A stretch of DNA of 15,078 nucleotides from JAEUMD01 sp937950105 (lineage in GTDB: Bacteria > Pseudomonadota > Alphaproteobacteria > Rhizobiales > Hyphomicrobiaceae): assembly GCA_036821845.1 (NCBI GenBank), contig DAISIT010000077.1, positions 1-15,078 on the forward strand, given 5' to 3'. Made by a program: the position numbers and the translations under genes. This document shows, piece by piece, positions 8,625-15,078 of the stretch. Below the pieces are notes generated by a model. It was not told the origin of the DNA, searched no databases, and saw only the letters and a program-made list of their open reading frames with translations. Each line of letters opens with the position of its first letter. Position 1 is the first letter of the stretch.

Positions 8625-8813
8625 ATGAAGGCTAAGACTGCGAAGAAGCCGGTGGCGAAGAAGAAGGCCGCCAAGAAGGCCGTCGCCAAGAAGACGGTTG
8701 CGAAGAAGAAGCCGGCCGCCAAGAAGGCCGCCGCCGCCAAGAAGAAGGGCGCCGTGAAGAAGACCGCCGCGAAGAAGCCGGTGGCGAAGAAGAAGGCCGC
8801 GAAGAAGAAGTGA
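8625..8813 (+). CDS. Lysine/alanine-rich histone-H1-like small basic protein
   Basis: The 62-residue product consists of 29 Lys, 20 Ala, five Val, three Thr, three Pro, one Gly and the initiator Met. There is no acidic, aromatic or cysteine residue. It is built from KKxxAKK-type repeats, with KKPVAKKKAAKK occurring at residues 7-18 and 50-61. This resembles the C-terminal tails of histone H1-like bacterial proteins (AlgP/Hc1 type), which coat or condense DNA. A DNA- or RNA-binding role is inferred from composition only. GAAGGAAG lies eight bases upstream of ATG 8625. Upstream in-frame codons to 8559 lack the composition and are excluded. It is transcribed away from the LysR gene and is followed after eight bases by a second gene, probably in the same message. 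Confidence 0.85.
   Translation: MKAKTAKKPVAKKKAAKKAVAKKTVAKKKPAAKKAAAAKKKGAVKKTAAKKPVAKKKAAKKK
8640..8800 (+). repeat. 32-base direct repeat inside the lysine-rich gene
   Basis: Bases 8640-8671 and 8769-8800 are identical over 32 positions (each begins GCGAAGAAGCCGGTGGCGAA). They are 129 bases apart, a multiple of three. Recombination between them would delete 43 residues in frame, leaving a shorter protein of the same kind. Confidence 0.85.
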
Positions 8814-8821
8814 GGCCGCGG

Positions 8822-9190
8822 ATGGGCCGGATGGACAAGCGCCACGCTGCCCGTCTCCTCGTCGGCGGGATGGTCGCCTCGGCCATCCTCGCAGGGCCTG
8901 CGGCGCTCGCCGCAACGGTGACGAACCGCGATACGGCCCAGCACAAGCTCACCATCCTATCCGGAGCGAGCCCGGACGTGCGCACCCTCAAGCCTGGCGA
9001 AGCGGCCCGGGACATATGTCCCAAGGGCTGCATCGTGCGGCTCGGCGACAGCCGCGAGGGCGAGTACGAGATCGAAGGCCAGGATACGGTTTCGATCGAG
9101 AACGGCTCGCTGTACTACGACGGCCCGCCCGATCAGGGCGCGGCGCGAACGCCGGTATCACCGGTGCCGAGCCTGAAACCATCGCGCTGA
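8822..9190 (+). CDS. Small secreted protein with a C-x3-C pair, unknown function
   Basis: The 122-residue protein starts with a basic stretch and a hydrophobic core (RLLVGGMVASAILAGPAALA), with a likely signal peptidase site after about residue 31. The mature part (TVTNRDTAQHKLTILSG...) is a small, probably beta-rich domain with the pair ICPKGCIVRL (Cys66, Cys70), then GEYEIEGQDTVSIENG and a Pro-rich tail. Similar hypothetical proteins occur in Hyphomicrobiales, but I know no function. The two cysteines could form a disulfide or bind a metal. ATG 8822 is chosen because GAGG at the end of the previous gene is well spaced. GTG 8810, overlapping that gene's stop, and ATG 8831 also keep the signal peptide. 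Tight spacing implies co-translation with the lysine-rich gene. Confidence 0.75.
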   Translation: MGRMDKRHAARLLVGGMVASAILAGPAALAATVTNRDTAQHKLTILSGASPDVRTLKPGEAARDICPKGCIVRLGDSREGEYEIEGQDTVSIENGSLYYDGPPDQGAARTPVSPVPSLKPSR

Positions 9191-9243
9191 CGCGTGTCGC
9201 GCAGGTCCGGGCAGATGGAACAGGGTGCGGATTCGAGAACGGC

Positions 9244-9280
9244 AAGGGGCGGGTGATCGCGATGGCGACGCCCGCCCCTT
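9244..9280 (+). terminator. GC-rich hairpin ending the H1-like/secreted-protein unit
   Basis: AAGGGGCGGG (9244-9253) and CCCGCCCCTT (9271-9280) are perfect 10-base arms around a 17-base loop, 53 bases after the stop at 9190. The flanking A and T pairs fit a factor-independent terminator, though the T run is short. It would also lie downstream of lipB, which converges from the other side. Confidence 0.65.
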
Positions 9281-9394
9281 CTGCGTTCGGTGGCGCGAGC
9301 CTGTCGGCCGCCGCGTCCTGCGCGTCACGCTGCGGCGAGGGCATAAGGACGAACCATCGCCTGATGCGCCACCGCACGCCCGTGCCGCCGGAAG

Positions 9395-10090
9395 TCAGGC
9401 GGGTGGCGGCTCGCGGCGCAGTGTCCCGAGCGCCTCGGAGCAAACCGCCTCGAGCGCCATGTCGAGTTCCGCCATCGACACGAGTTGGCCGAGGTCCTCG
9501 AAGCTCGTCACGCCGTGCTCGCGGATGCCGCACGGCACGATGCCGCCGAAGTGCTCGAGGTCGGGATCGACGTTGATGGCGAGCCCGTGATAGCTGACCC
9601 AGCGTGTCAGACGTATGCCGATGGCTGCGATCTTGTCCTCGACACCGTCGCCCTTCTCGGGCCGCGCCACCCAGACACCAACGCGGCCCTGGCGCACCTC
9701 GCCCTTGATGTTGAAGCGCGCCAGCGTGGCGATGACGATGCGCTCGAGCGCGCCGACGAACGCGCGCACGTCACCGAAGCGACGCTTCACGTCGATCATC
9801 ACGTAGACCACGCGCTGACCGGGACCATGGTAGGTGTATTGCCCGCCGCGTCCGGCGACATGCACGGGGAAGCGATCGGGCGTCAGCAGGTCTTCAGCGC
9901 GCGCGCTGGTGCCGGCCGTGTAGACCGGCGGATGTTCGAGCAGCCAGATCAGTTCGCCCGCGCGTCCCGCGGCAATGTCGTCGGCACGCTGCTTCATGAC
10001 CTCGAGCGCGGTGGCGTAGTCGACGCGGTGATCGCTGATGGCCCAGCCGATGGGTGGCAGGGAGGGCGCGGTCGAGGCTTCATCGGGCAT
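9395..10090 (-). CDS. lipB: Octanoyl-[acyl-carrier-protein]:protein N-octanoyltransferase
   Basis: LipB moves the octanoyl group from acyl carrier protein to lysines of lipoyl domains (pyruvate and 2-oxoglutarate dehydrogenases, glycine cleavage H protein), the first step of endogenous lipoate synthesis, in the cytoplasm. The 231-residue sequence has all hallmarks: LIWLLEHPPVYTAGTSA at 47-63, RGGQYTYHGPGQ at 81-92, the catalytic Lys153 in DKIAAIGIR, and the catalytic Cys187 in GGIVPCGI followed by GVTSFEDLG. The ATG at 10090 has GAGAGA about six bases upstream. The extra N-terminal 15 residues (to PPIGW) are variable in the family. It stands alone; no lipA is nearby. It converges on the secreted-protein gene. 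Confidence 0.96.
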   Translation of the reverse strand: MPDEASTAPSLPPIGWAISDHRVDYATALEVMKQRADDIAAGRAGELIWLLEHPPVYTAGTSARAEDLLTPDRFPVHVAGRGGQYTYHGPGQRVVYVMIDVKRRFGDVRAFVGALERIVIATLARFNIKGEVRQGRVGVWVARPEKGDGVEDKIAAIGIRLTRWVSYHGLAINVDPDLEHFGGIVPCGIREHGVTSFEDLGQLVSMAELDMALEAVCSEALGTLRREPPPA

Positions 10091-10480
10091 GGCATGTCTC
10101 TCTGCGCTGCGGTGGGGGGATGGTCGTCGGCCCGTTCGCCCGGTCGTGGGTACAAGTTGAGGCCCGGCGCGGGCAAGTCATGAAAACGTCGGCCTTGGAG
10201 CAGGCACTTGGCATTGAACGTGGGGTTCAGGCCGGCGCTGGCTTCGGTCGAGGATTTTCGCGACGCCGCGATCATGCAAAGCGCCAACCTTTCGCTTCGG
10301 CGGACCCGGCTCTCGCAGCGTCGCTGGCGCGGCGTCGACCCGGTCGTGATCCTTGCACAGCGTCTGCGGCGGCCGGGCTTGCGTTTGCCGGCGGCCTCTG
10401 TTAGGTCAGGCGCCTCGCCGGTTCCGCTTGCTGGTCCCGGTGCACTTCGCTATATGGGCACGTCGATTTGCCCACACGAT
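10091..10480. other. Non-coding region between lipB and tRNA-Leu
   Basis: About 390 bases carry no supportable gene. The open frames crossing it (for example one from 10180 for 74 residues, and one from 10208 running into the tRNA) have no conserved content, ribosome site or family resemblance. The left part should hold the lipB promoter on the minus strand. The right end holds the tRNA promoter described separately. Nothing else was recognised. Confidence 0.6.
10428..10456 (+). promoter_or_regulatory. Sigma-70-type promoter of the tRNA-Leu gene
   Basis: TTGCTG (10428-10433) and TATATG (10451-10456) are separated by 17 bases. Transcription would start near 10463, 18 bases before the mature tRNA. 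This is the only well-formed pair in the region and its position is right for a stable-RNA promoter. Confidence 0.55.
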
Positions 10481-10567
10481 GCGGTCGTGGCGGAATTGGT
10501 AGACGCACTACCTTGAGGTGGTAGCGCTGGAAACGGCGTGGAAGTTCGAGTCTTCTCGACCGCACCA
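10481..10567 (+). tRNA. tRNA-Leu, anticodon GAG, CCA encoded
   Basis: An 87-base class II tRNA. Acceptor arms GCGGTCG (10481-10487) and CGACCGC (10557-10563) pair fully, followed by discriminator A and an encoded CCA (10565-10567). The D arm contains AATTGGTAGA. The anticodon stem CTACC/GGTAG encloses TTGAGGT with anticodon GAG at 10515-10517, reading CUC and CUU. A long variable arm and the TTCGAGT T-loop follow. The layout closely matches bacterial tRNA-Leu(GAG). Confidence 0.97.
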
Positions 10568-10680
10568 TACCCTGGCTCAAAGCGGCGCTTGGCCGCCCGG
10601 CCAGATCGGCTCTCTCTCAATCGATCGATGCGAGGCGCAGCGCGGTAACCACCGAGCGCGCGCCTTCGCGTGCCGTGGCG

Positions 10681-11241
10681 TCAACCGGCAAGCTGACGGC
10701 CGACTTCGGCTGCCGTGCCACGCGGGGAGCGCTGGCGTTCGCACCAGCCGGTGATGGCGGCGGCGTCGACCGCGAGGCGCTCGTCGAGCGAAGCGGCAAA
10801 GCGGTCCCATTGCGGCAGGATGCTTTCGCTCACCGCCACGAGCACGGCGATACCGCGGTCGAGCGCGCTTTCGATGACAGGGCGGAACCCGTGGCCCTCG
10901 GCTTCGCGCTTGCCGAAGCGATTGAGCACGACCACGTCCGGCGCGGTATCGAGCGAGGCGCCGACGAGGCCGACCATCTCCTCGAGCGCGAACGTATCGA
11001 GCCGGCAGCCGCGCGCGCAGGCGCCGCGTTTCTCCGAGATGTCGATGATGCGGCCGCTCGCGGCATCCTCGAGCAGCATGTCGTAACAATCGCCGTCGTG
11101 TCCGCCGGTGTTGTGCTGGACGGCACCGGCAACGCGCAGACCGCGTGCGCGCAAGCCGCGCACCACCTCGCCGAGCAGCGCGTCAATCGCGTCGCTCTCG
11201 CCATTGCCGTAGACGACCGTCGCCAGTCTCGGGCCGTTCAT
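10681..11241 (-). CDS. DUF2478 protein, putative molybdenum-related accessory
   Basis: The 186-residue product fits DUF2478: an N-terminal strand and helix (LATVVYGNGESDAIDALLGE), AGAVQHNTG, DISEKRGACARGCRLDTFAL, the signature VVLNRFGKREAEGHGFRPVI, and QWDRFAASLDERLAVD. The fold is thought to be a P-loop-like nucleotide-binding domain, though no canonical Walker A is visible. Members often sit beside molybdate transport or molybdoenzyme genes. Here it follows, on the same strand, a molybdenum hydroxylase cluster after a 139-base gap, so an accessory role there is inferred. ATG 11241 is chosen over 11286 because conserved sequence begins there, with GGCGGA upstream. Near the 3' end a neighbouring minus frame with stronger codon bias runs on to a stop at 10617, so a one-base frameshift at the G run 10724-10727 is possible. 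Confidence 0.8.
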   Translation of the reverse strand: MNGPRLATVVYGNGESDAIDALLGEVVRGLRARGLRVAGAVQHNTGGHDGDCYDMLLEDAASGRIIDISEKRGACARGCRLDTFALEEMVGLVGASLDTAPDVVVLNRFGKREAEGHGFRPVIESALDRGIAVLVAVSESILPQWDRFAASLDERLAVDAAAITGWCERQRSPRGTAAEVGRQLAG

Positions 11242-11380
11242 GCGTTCGTTCCGCCGATGCGTTGGTCCCGACCACCATTCTGGCACCGAAACCAGGCCGG
11301 CGCCGCAACCATGTGCGGTCTGATATCAATTCGCCGCAGGGCGCGGCAAGGTGTGCTCGGTCGGAAAGGCCACCGGCGCC

Positions 11381-11989
11381 TCAATCGGGGCAATGGCCGC
11401 CGTCGGCCAGCCATGCCGAGAACAGCAGGCCGAACGACTTCTGCGTGCCCGGTGCAGGTTCGCGGCCGGCGCCGGGCTTCCAGCCCCAGCCGACCAGATC
11501 ATCCTCGGCCATGTGCTTCTCGAGCGCCGCGAGCGTCATCCCGCCATTGCGCACCGGGTCCTTGATCTGGCGGCAGATCTCGCCGAGCGACTTGCCCTGC
11601 CACGCCATCTCGATGGGCGCGAGATGCCACTTGGGATGGCCCGGTACCCGGGCGTGATCGACGTTCCCGGCCTGATGGCAGGTGGTGCAGCGCATGCCCG
11701 GCACGCCGATGTTGGCGTCGCCGCGCAGTACCGGCGGCTCGTGCGGGTGCATGGTCTCGCCCTGCGTCGGACGGTCGCCCGCGGGATGGCAGTTCATGCA
11801 GCGCGGATGCTGGAGCACGCGGCCGATCTCGGCGAACATGGCCTTGCCGCGCGCGGTCTGATCGGCGATCGACGAAAATTCCGCGGGCGCCTTGAGATCG
11901 GCCGCGCTGGCAGCGGCGGACACGATGCCCGCCGCGCCGAGCGACGCCAGTGCGATCCGCGCGGCTCGTATGATCTGCGGCCTCGTCAT
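11381..11989 (-). CDS. Periplasmic dihaem cytochrome c, electron acceptor of the Mo hydroxylase
   Basis: The 202-residue protein has a signal peptide (IIRAARIALASLGAAGIVSA, cleavage near residue 29-30) and two covalent haem-binding motifs, CMNCH (64-68) and CTTCH (101-105). The C-terminal region (WQGKSLGEICRQIKDPVRNG, ending near FGLLFSAWLADGGHCPD) is rich in possible ligands such as Met151, His159 and Met160. Small cytochromes of this type are found beside isoquinoline-1-oxidoreductase-like enzymes and take the electrons to the respiratory chain. ATG 11989 is preferred because AGGAGA lies seven bases upstream. A longer frame to 12034 adds 15 residues without conservation. It is the third gene of the cluster, 58 bases after the large subunit stop. 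Confidence 0.9.
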   Translation of the reverse strand: MTRPQIIRAARIALASLGAAGIVSAAASAADLKAPAEFSSIADQTARGKAMFAEIGRVLQHPRCMNCHPAGDRPTQGETMHPHEPPVLRGDANIGVPGMRCTTCHQAGNVDHARVPGHPKWHLAPIEMAWQGKSLGEICRQIKDPVRNGGMTLAALEKHMAEDDLVGWGWKPGAGREPAPGTQKSFGLLFSAWLADGGHCPD

Positions 11990-12047
11990 CGGGTGGTCTC
12001 CTCGCTTCATGATCGAAGGCGAGAGACGAAGCATCCCAAGCCGCCCG

Positions 12048-14234
12048 TCACACCGCCTTCGCCGACAACGGCAATTGCCTGAGCCTTGTTCCCGTCAGCT
12101 TCGCCCACGCATTGGCGACGGCCGGGCCGATCGGCGGCACGCCCGGCTCGCCGACACCGGTCGGAGGTTCGGCCGACTTGATGATGGAGACGATCACCTC
12201 GGGCATCTCGTGAATGCGCAGGCTGCGGTAGTCGTCGAAGTTCGACTGCTGGACCACGCCCTTGTCGAGCGTGATGGCGTCGTGCAGCACGGCGCCGAGA
12301 CCGAAGCCGATGCCGCCCTCCATCTGCGCCTTGACGACGTTCGGATTGACGGCGAGTCCGCAATCGACCGCGCACCAGACGCGAAGCACGCGCGGTACGC
12401 CGTCCTCGCCCTTGGACACTTCGGCGATCTGCGCGACATAGCTGTTGAACGACTTGTGCACGGCGACGCCACGCGCGCGGCCCTCGGGCACCTTGCCGCC
12501 CCAGTCCGCCATGCGCGCCACCTCCTTGAGCACCCCTTGGTGGCGCGGATGCTTGCCGAGCAGCGCCATGCGGCCTTCGACCGGGTCCTTGCCCGCCAGC
12601 GTCAGCAACTCGTCGATGAACGTCTCCGTGGAGAAGCCCGTGACGGAGTGGCCGACCGAGCGCCACCACAGCACCGGCACGCCGACGTCCATCTTGGCCG
12701 CGCCGACACGCAGGTTCGGAATGTCGTAGGGCAGGTCCTCGGCACCTTCGACCATGGTCGGGTCGATGCCGTCCTTCATCATGGAGGCGAGCGGCGTGCC
12801 CTCGACGATCGACTGTCCGGCGATGGTTTCGTCCCAGCCGACGATGTTGCCGCTGGCGTCTATGGCGCCTTTGATGCGGTGCACGTTCATAGGCCGGTAA
12901 CGACCACCCTTGATGTCGTCCTCGCGCGTCCAGACCACGCGCAGTGGCCGCTTCCTGCCATAGGCCTTGGCAGCGGCGGCCGCCTCGACGGCGATATCGG
13001 CATTGGGCGTGGCGCGGCGTCCGAAGCTGCCGCCGGCGAGCAGCGTGGTGATCGACACCTGTTCGGGCTTGAGGCCGAGAACCTGTGCGATCGCCGCCTG
13101 ATCGATCGACGGGAACTGACAGCCGTACCAGGCCGAGCAGGCGCCGTCGCCATACTCGATCACGCAGTTCAGCGGCTCCATCGGCGCGTGCGCGAGATAC
13201 GGGAACACGTACTCCGCCTCGATGGTGCGGATGCCGTCGCCCGACGGCATCTTACCGCGCTCTGCGGACTTCTTGCCCGGTTGCTTAGCCGCCTCGCGGA
13301 ACAGGGCGAGCAGCTCGCTCGACGAGCGCTTCTCGGCCTTGCTCTCGTCCCAGGTGATCTTGAGCGCGTCGCGCGCTTTCTTCGCGGACCAGAAGTCGCG
13401 AGCGTAGACAGCGACGCCCTGCGGAATGATCTTGATGTCCTCGACGCCCTTGACCTTGCGCGCGTCGGCCTCGTCGACGGCGGTCGCGACGCCGCCGAAG
13501 CGTGGCGGATGCGCAATGAGCACCGTCAGCATGTCGGGCTTCATCACATCGAGCGTGAAGATGGCTTGACCGTTGGTCTTGGCATCGGTGTCGAGCTTGG
13601 CGAGATCGGTGCCGATCAGCTTGAACTGTTCGGGCGACTTGAGCTTCGGCTCGGCCGGCGGCGTGAGCTTTGCCGCCGCATCGGCGAACGCGCCGAAGGT
13701 GCCCGACTTGTTGGAGCCGGCATGCTTGATGAGCCCGTTCTCGACGGTAATCTCGCCGGCGGGTACGCCCCAGGCTTTCGACGCCGCCTCGACCAGCATG
13801 GCGCGCGCGGCCGCACCCGCCTTGCGCATCTGCTCGTAGGAGTTGGCCATCGCGGTCGAGCCGCCGGTGCCCTGCATGCCGAACGCCAGGTTCTTGTAGA
13901 GCGCCGTGTCGGCGGGGGCGGCGGTGGCGCGCATCTGCGCCCAGTCGGCATCGAGTTCCTCGGCGACCAGCGTCGCCAGCCCCGTGTAGGGCCCCTGGCC
14001 GAACTCGATGTGCTTGATGAGCACCGTCACCGTGTTGTCCGGCGCGATGCGGATGAAGGCGTTGGGGGCGAAGCCGCCGAGCGGCGCGGCCTCGCCCGAA
14101 CTGATGACCTTGGCGGCGGCGGACTGGGCCCGGGCCTGGAGCGGCAACTGCAGACCGATGACGAGACCGGCGCCGGTTGCGGCAGCGCCACGCAGCAGGG
14201 CGCGGCGATCGAGGGACGGGGAGACGATCGTCAT
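12048..14234 (-). CDS. Molybdopterin-binding subunit, IorB-type xanthine dehydrogenase family
   Basis: The 728-residue large subunit binds the molybdopterin cytosine dinucleotide cofactor and hydroxylates N-heterocycles or oxidises aldehydes. A twin-arginine signal (DRRALLRG at 9-16, hydrophobic stretch to about 33, QARAQ) marks export of the folded enzyme to the periplasm. Family marks follow: IEFGQGPYTGLATLVAEELD at 76-95, LAHAPMEPLNC at 347-357, GGSFGRR at 401-407 and GVGEPGVPPIGPAVANA from 693, with Glu696 as the expected catalytic base. This layout is that of IorB-type proteins (isoquinoline 1-oxidoreductase beta, membrane/periplasmic aldehyde dehydrogenases), not xanthine dehydrogenase itself. 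The start has AAGGAG inside the end of the preceding subunit gene, five bases between the two. No XdhC-type maturation gene is in the window. The family is secure; the substrate is unknown. Confidence 0.94.
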   Translation of the reverse strand: MTIVSPSLDRRALLRGAAATGAGLVIGLQLPLQARAQSAAAKVISSGEAAPLGGFAPNAFIRIAPDNTVTVLIKHIEFGQGPYTGLATLVAEELDADWAQMRATAAPADTALYKNLAFGMQGTGGSTAMANSYEQMRKAGAAARAMLVEAASKAWGVPAGEITVENGLIKHAGSNKSGTFGAFADAAAKLTPPAEPKLKSPEQFKLIGTDLAKLDTDAKTNGQAIFTLDVMKPDMLTVLIAHPPRFGGVATAVDEADARKVKGVEDIKIIPQGVAVYARDFWSAKKARDALKITWDESKAEKRSSSELLALFREAAKQPGKKSAERGKMPSGDGIRTIEAEYVFPYLAHAPMEPLNCVIEYGDGACSAWYGCQFPSIDQAAIAQVLGLKPEQVSITTLLAGGSFGRRATPNADIAVEAAAAAKAYGRKRPLRVVWTREDDIKGGRYRPMNVHRIKGAIDASGNIVGWDETIAGQSIVEGTPLASMMKDGIDPTMVEGAEDLPYDIPNLRVGAAKMDVGVPVLWWRSVGHSVTGFSTETFIDELLTLAGKDPVEGRMALLGKHPRHQGVLKEVARMADWGGKVPEGRARGVAVHKSFNSYVAQIAEVSKGEDGVPRVLRVWCAVDCGLAVNPNVVKAQMEGGIGFGLGAVLHDAITLDKGVVQQSNFDDYRSLRIHEMPEVIVSIIKSAEPPTGVGEPGVPPIGPAVANAWAKLTGTRLRQLPLSAKAV

Positions 14235-14239
14235 CGCGC

Positions 14240-14701
14240 TTACTCCTTCAGCTTTCCGGCGGCATCCTTGATCGCCTGCCTGATCCTCACGTAGGTGGCG
14301 CAGCGGCAGATGTTGCCGGTCATGGCCGCGTCGATGTCAGCGTCGGTCGGTTTCGGATTTTCGGCGAGCAGCGCGACCGCCGACATGATCTGGCCGGACT
14401 GGCAGTAGCCGCATTGTGGAACGTCGATGGCGCGCCAGGCATCCTGCACGGCACGTGCTTCGGGGCCGTCGAGCCCCTCGATGGTGACGATCCTGGCGCC
14501 TTTGACGTCGGCGGCCGGCGTCACGCACGAGCGCACCGGCTGGCCATCGACCATGACGGTGCAGGCGCCGCATTGCGCCACGCCGCAGCCGAATTTGGTG
14601 CCCGTCAGCTTTACGTGTTCGCGGATCGCCCACAGCAGAGGCATGTCGTCCTCCACGTCGAGCGCATGGTCTTTGCCGTTGACGTTCAGTGTGAGCTGCA
14701 C
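14240..14701 (-). CDS. [2Fe-2S] subunit, IorA-type
   Basis: The 153-residue protein carries both clusters of molybdenum hydroxylase small subunits: a plant-type ferredoxin domain with Cys39, Cys44, Cys47 and Cys59 (KFGCGVAQCGACTVMVDGQP, RSC) and an all-helical domain with Cys97, Cys100, Cys132 and Cys134 (VPQCGYCQSGQIM, GNICRCATYVRIRQAI). It passes electrons from the molybdenum site to the cytochrome c. It has no signal of its own, so it should cross the membrane bound to the Tat-exported large subunit. GTG 14701 is chosen because AGGAG lies eight bases upstream and the family begins just there. The frame extends back to 14887, but that part is not conserved. It is the first gene of the operon, and the promoter should lie in 14702-14951, though I could not fix it. 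Confidence 0.93.
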   Translation of the reverse strand: MQLTLNVNGKDHALDVEDDMPLLWAIREHVKLTGTKFGCGVAQCGACTVMVDGQPVRSCVTPAADVKGARIVTIEGLDGPEARAVQDAWRAIDVPQCGYCQSGQIMSAVALLAENPKPTDADIDAAMTGNICRCATYVRIRQAIKDAAGKLKE

Positions 14702-14909
14702 GTTCGGTCTCCTCTCGCGTTGGGACTGTGCCGCACGGCAGGCGGGGCACGCGCACGGTTCGCGAAGCCCGCAGGCTGATCGCGATAAAGGGGCGGTGAA
14801 GGACGTTGCTGGATCAGAGTTGGCGCGCCGGAGCCCCACATGCAAGGGGCGCGCGGCGTCAACGGTCACGGCATGAGGCGAGCGCATGAATGCGCGCGGC
14901 GCTTTGCGA

Positions 14910-14946
14910 GCCCGCCAACAAAGTGACGATGCAACCGCCGGCGGGC
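14910..14946. terminator. Inverted repeat just after the partial right-end gene
   Basis: GCCCGCC (14910-14916) and GGCGGGC (14940-14946) are exact inverted arms with a 23-base loop, five bases past the stop of the minus-strand gene at the right edge. It may terminate that gene before the molybdenum hydroxylase operon. The loop is long and no T run follows, so this is weak. Confidence 0.35.
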
Positions 14947-14951
14947 GACGC

Positions 14952-15078
14952 TCAATCGTAGAGCGAACGGTTCAGACGCACGCGGCTGACGCTGGTCGAC
15001 CAGCCGTCGATGCTGCGCGCGGCGGCCTGCGGTGCCGGCTTCTTCGCCCGTCGGGCGGCCCGGACCTTGTCGATGACG
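14952..15078 (-). CDS. 3' end of an unrecognised gene
   Basis: On the minus strand an open frame enters from the right edge and ends in TGA at 14952-14954. Its 41 visible residues (VIDKVRAARRAKKPAPQAAA ... RVRLNRSLYD) have good codon bias for this genome and a basic, Ala/Pro-rich linker before a conserved-looking C-terminus. I do not recognise the family, and the start lies outside the window. It runs in the same direction as the molybdenum hydroxylase operon, 250 bases upstream of it. Confidence 0.55.
   Translation of the reverse strand, partial: VIDKVRAARRAKKPAPQAAARSIDGWSTSVSRVRLNRSLYD

Noticed and set aside
10180..10404. Possible 74-residue protein between lipB and the tRNA
   Set aside because: No ribosome site, no conserved motif, and Ala/Arg-rich composition as expected of random high-GC sequence.
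10208..10516. Small open frame ending AVVAELVDALP
   Set aside because: Its end is the translated tRNA-Leu gene, a common artefact, and the rest has no conserved features.
11892..14294. Plus-strand open frame of 800 codons antisense to the molybdopterin subunit gene
   Set aside because: It is rich in Arg, His and Asp and lacks any family match. Such frames arise opposite high-GC genes, and the minus-strand gene is unmistakable.
14702..14887. N-terminal extension of the [2Fe-2S] subunit containing CACPAC, and a TTGACG box as its promoter
   Set aside because: The family begins at the GTG with a good ribosome site. The extension is not conserved, and the TTGACG has no acceptable -10 element 16-18 bases away.

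Overview
The window is a GC-rich (roughly two thirds G+C) stretch of chromosome with the gene content and codon habits of an alphaproteobacterium, most likely Hyphomicrobiales (a Xanthobacteraceae/Bradyrhizobiaceae-like lineage). This is an inference from the tandem helix-hairpin-helix protein, the membrane-anchored TAXI protein, the DUF2478 protein and the Tat-dependent molybdenum hydroxylase. The assignment is to order level at best. No phage genes, insertion sequences, CRISPR arrays or conjugation genes were seen.

Layout. Bases 1 to about 344 hold the minus-strand remnant of an efflux-type membrane fusion protein. It abuts, head to head, a plus-strand helix-hairpin-helix protein gene that also lacks its natural start. 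Both genes are broken at the same place, so this looks like a join between unrelated DNAs (assembly chimera or rearrangement). From there to 7545 everything is on the plus strand: a repeat-built protein of unknown function, an orphan two-membrane-segment TAXI-type solute-binding protein, the biotin-carrying alpha subunit of an acyl-CoA (propionyl-CoA) carboxylase, a Rid-family protein whose catalytic arginine position is alanine, a translationally coupled YnfA-type membrane protein, and a DUF805 membrane protein.

A LysR regulator (7555-8403, minus) converges on DUF805. It is divergent from a 62-residue lysine/alanine-only histone-H1-like protein and a small secreted two-cysteine protein. The shared upstream region has a perfect 9-5-9 palindrome that is a good candidate LysR operator. 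Then come lipB (octanoyltransferase, minus), a 390-base non-coding stretch ending in a tRNA-Leu(GAG) gene with a recognisable promoter, and a long minus-strand cluster.

The cluster (14701 down to 10681) reads: [2Fe-2S] subunit, Tat-exported molybdopterin subunit, periplasmic dihaem cytochrome c, then a DUF2478 protein. The first three make a periplasmic isoquinoline-1-oxidoreductase/aldehyde-dehydrogenase-like molybdenum hydroxylase. Electrons would pass from the Mo centre through two iron-sulfur clusters to the cytochrome. The DUF2478 protein, a family linked by genome context to molybdenum metabolism, is a plausible accessory. The window ends in the 3' end of an unrecognised minus-strand gene.

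Most of the window is ordinary core and accessory chromosome. The points most worth a second look are the chimeric-looking left end, the four-fold repeat protein, the Rid protein without its arginine, the LysR palindrome next to the H1-like gene, and the DUF2478 gene behind the molybdenum hydroxylase (which may also carry a frameshift near its 3' end).
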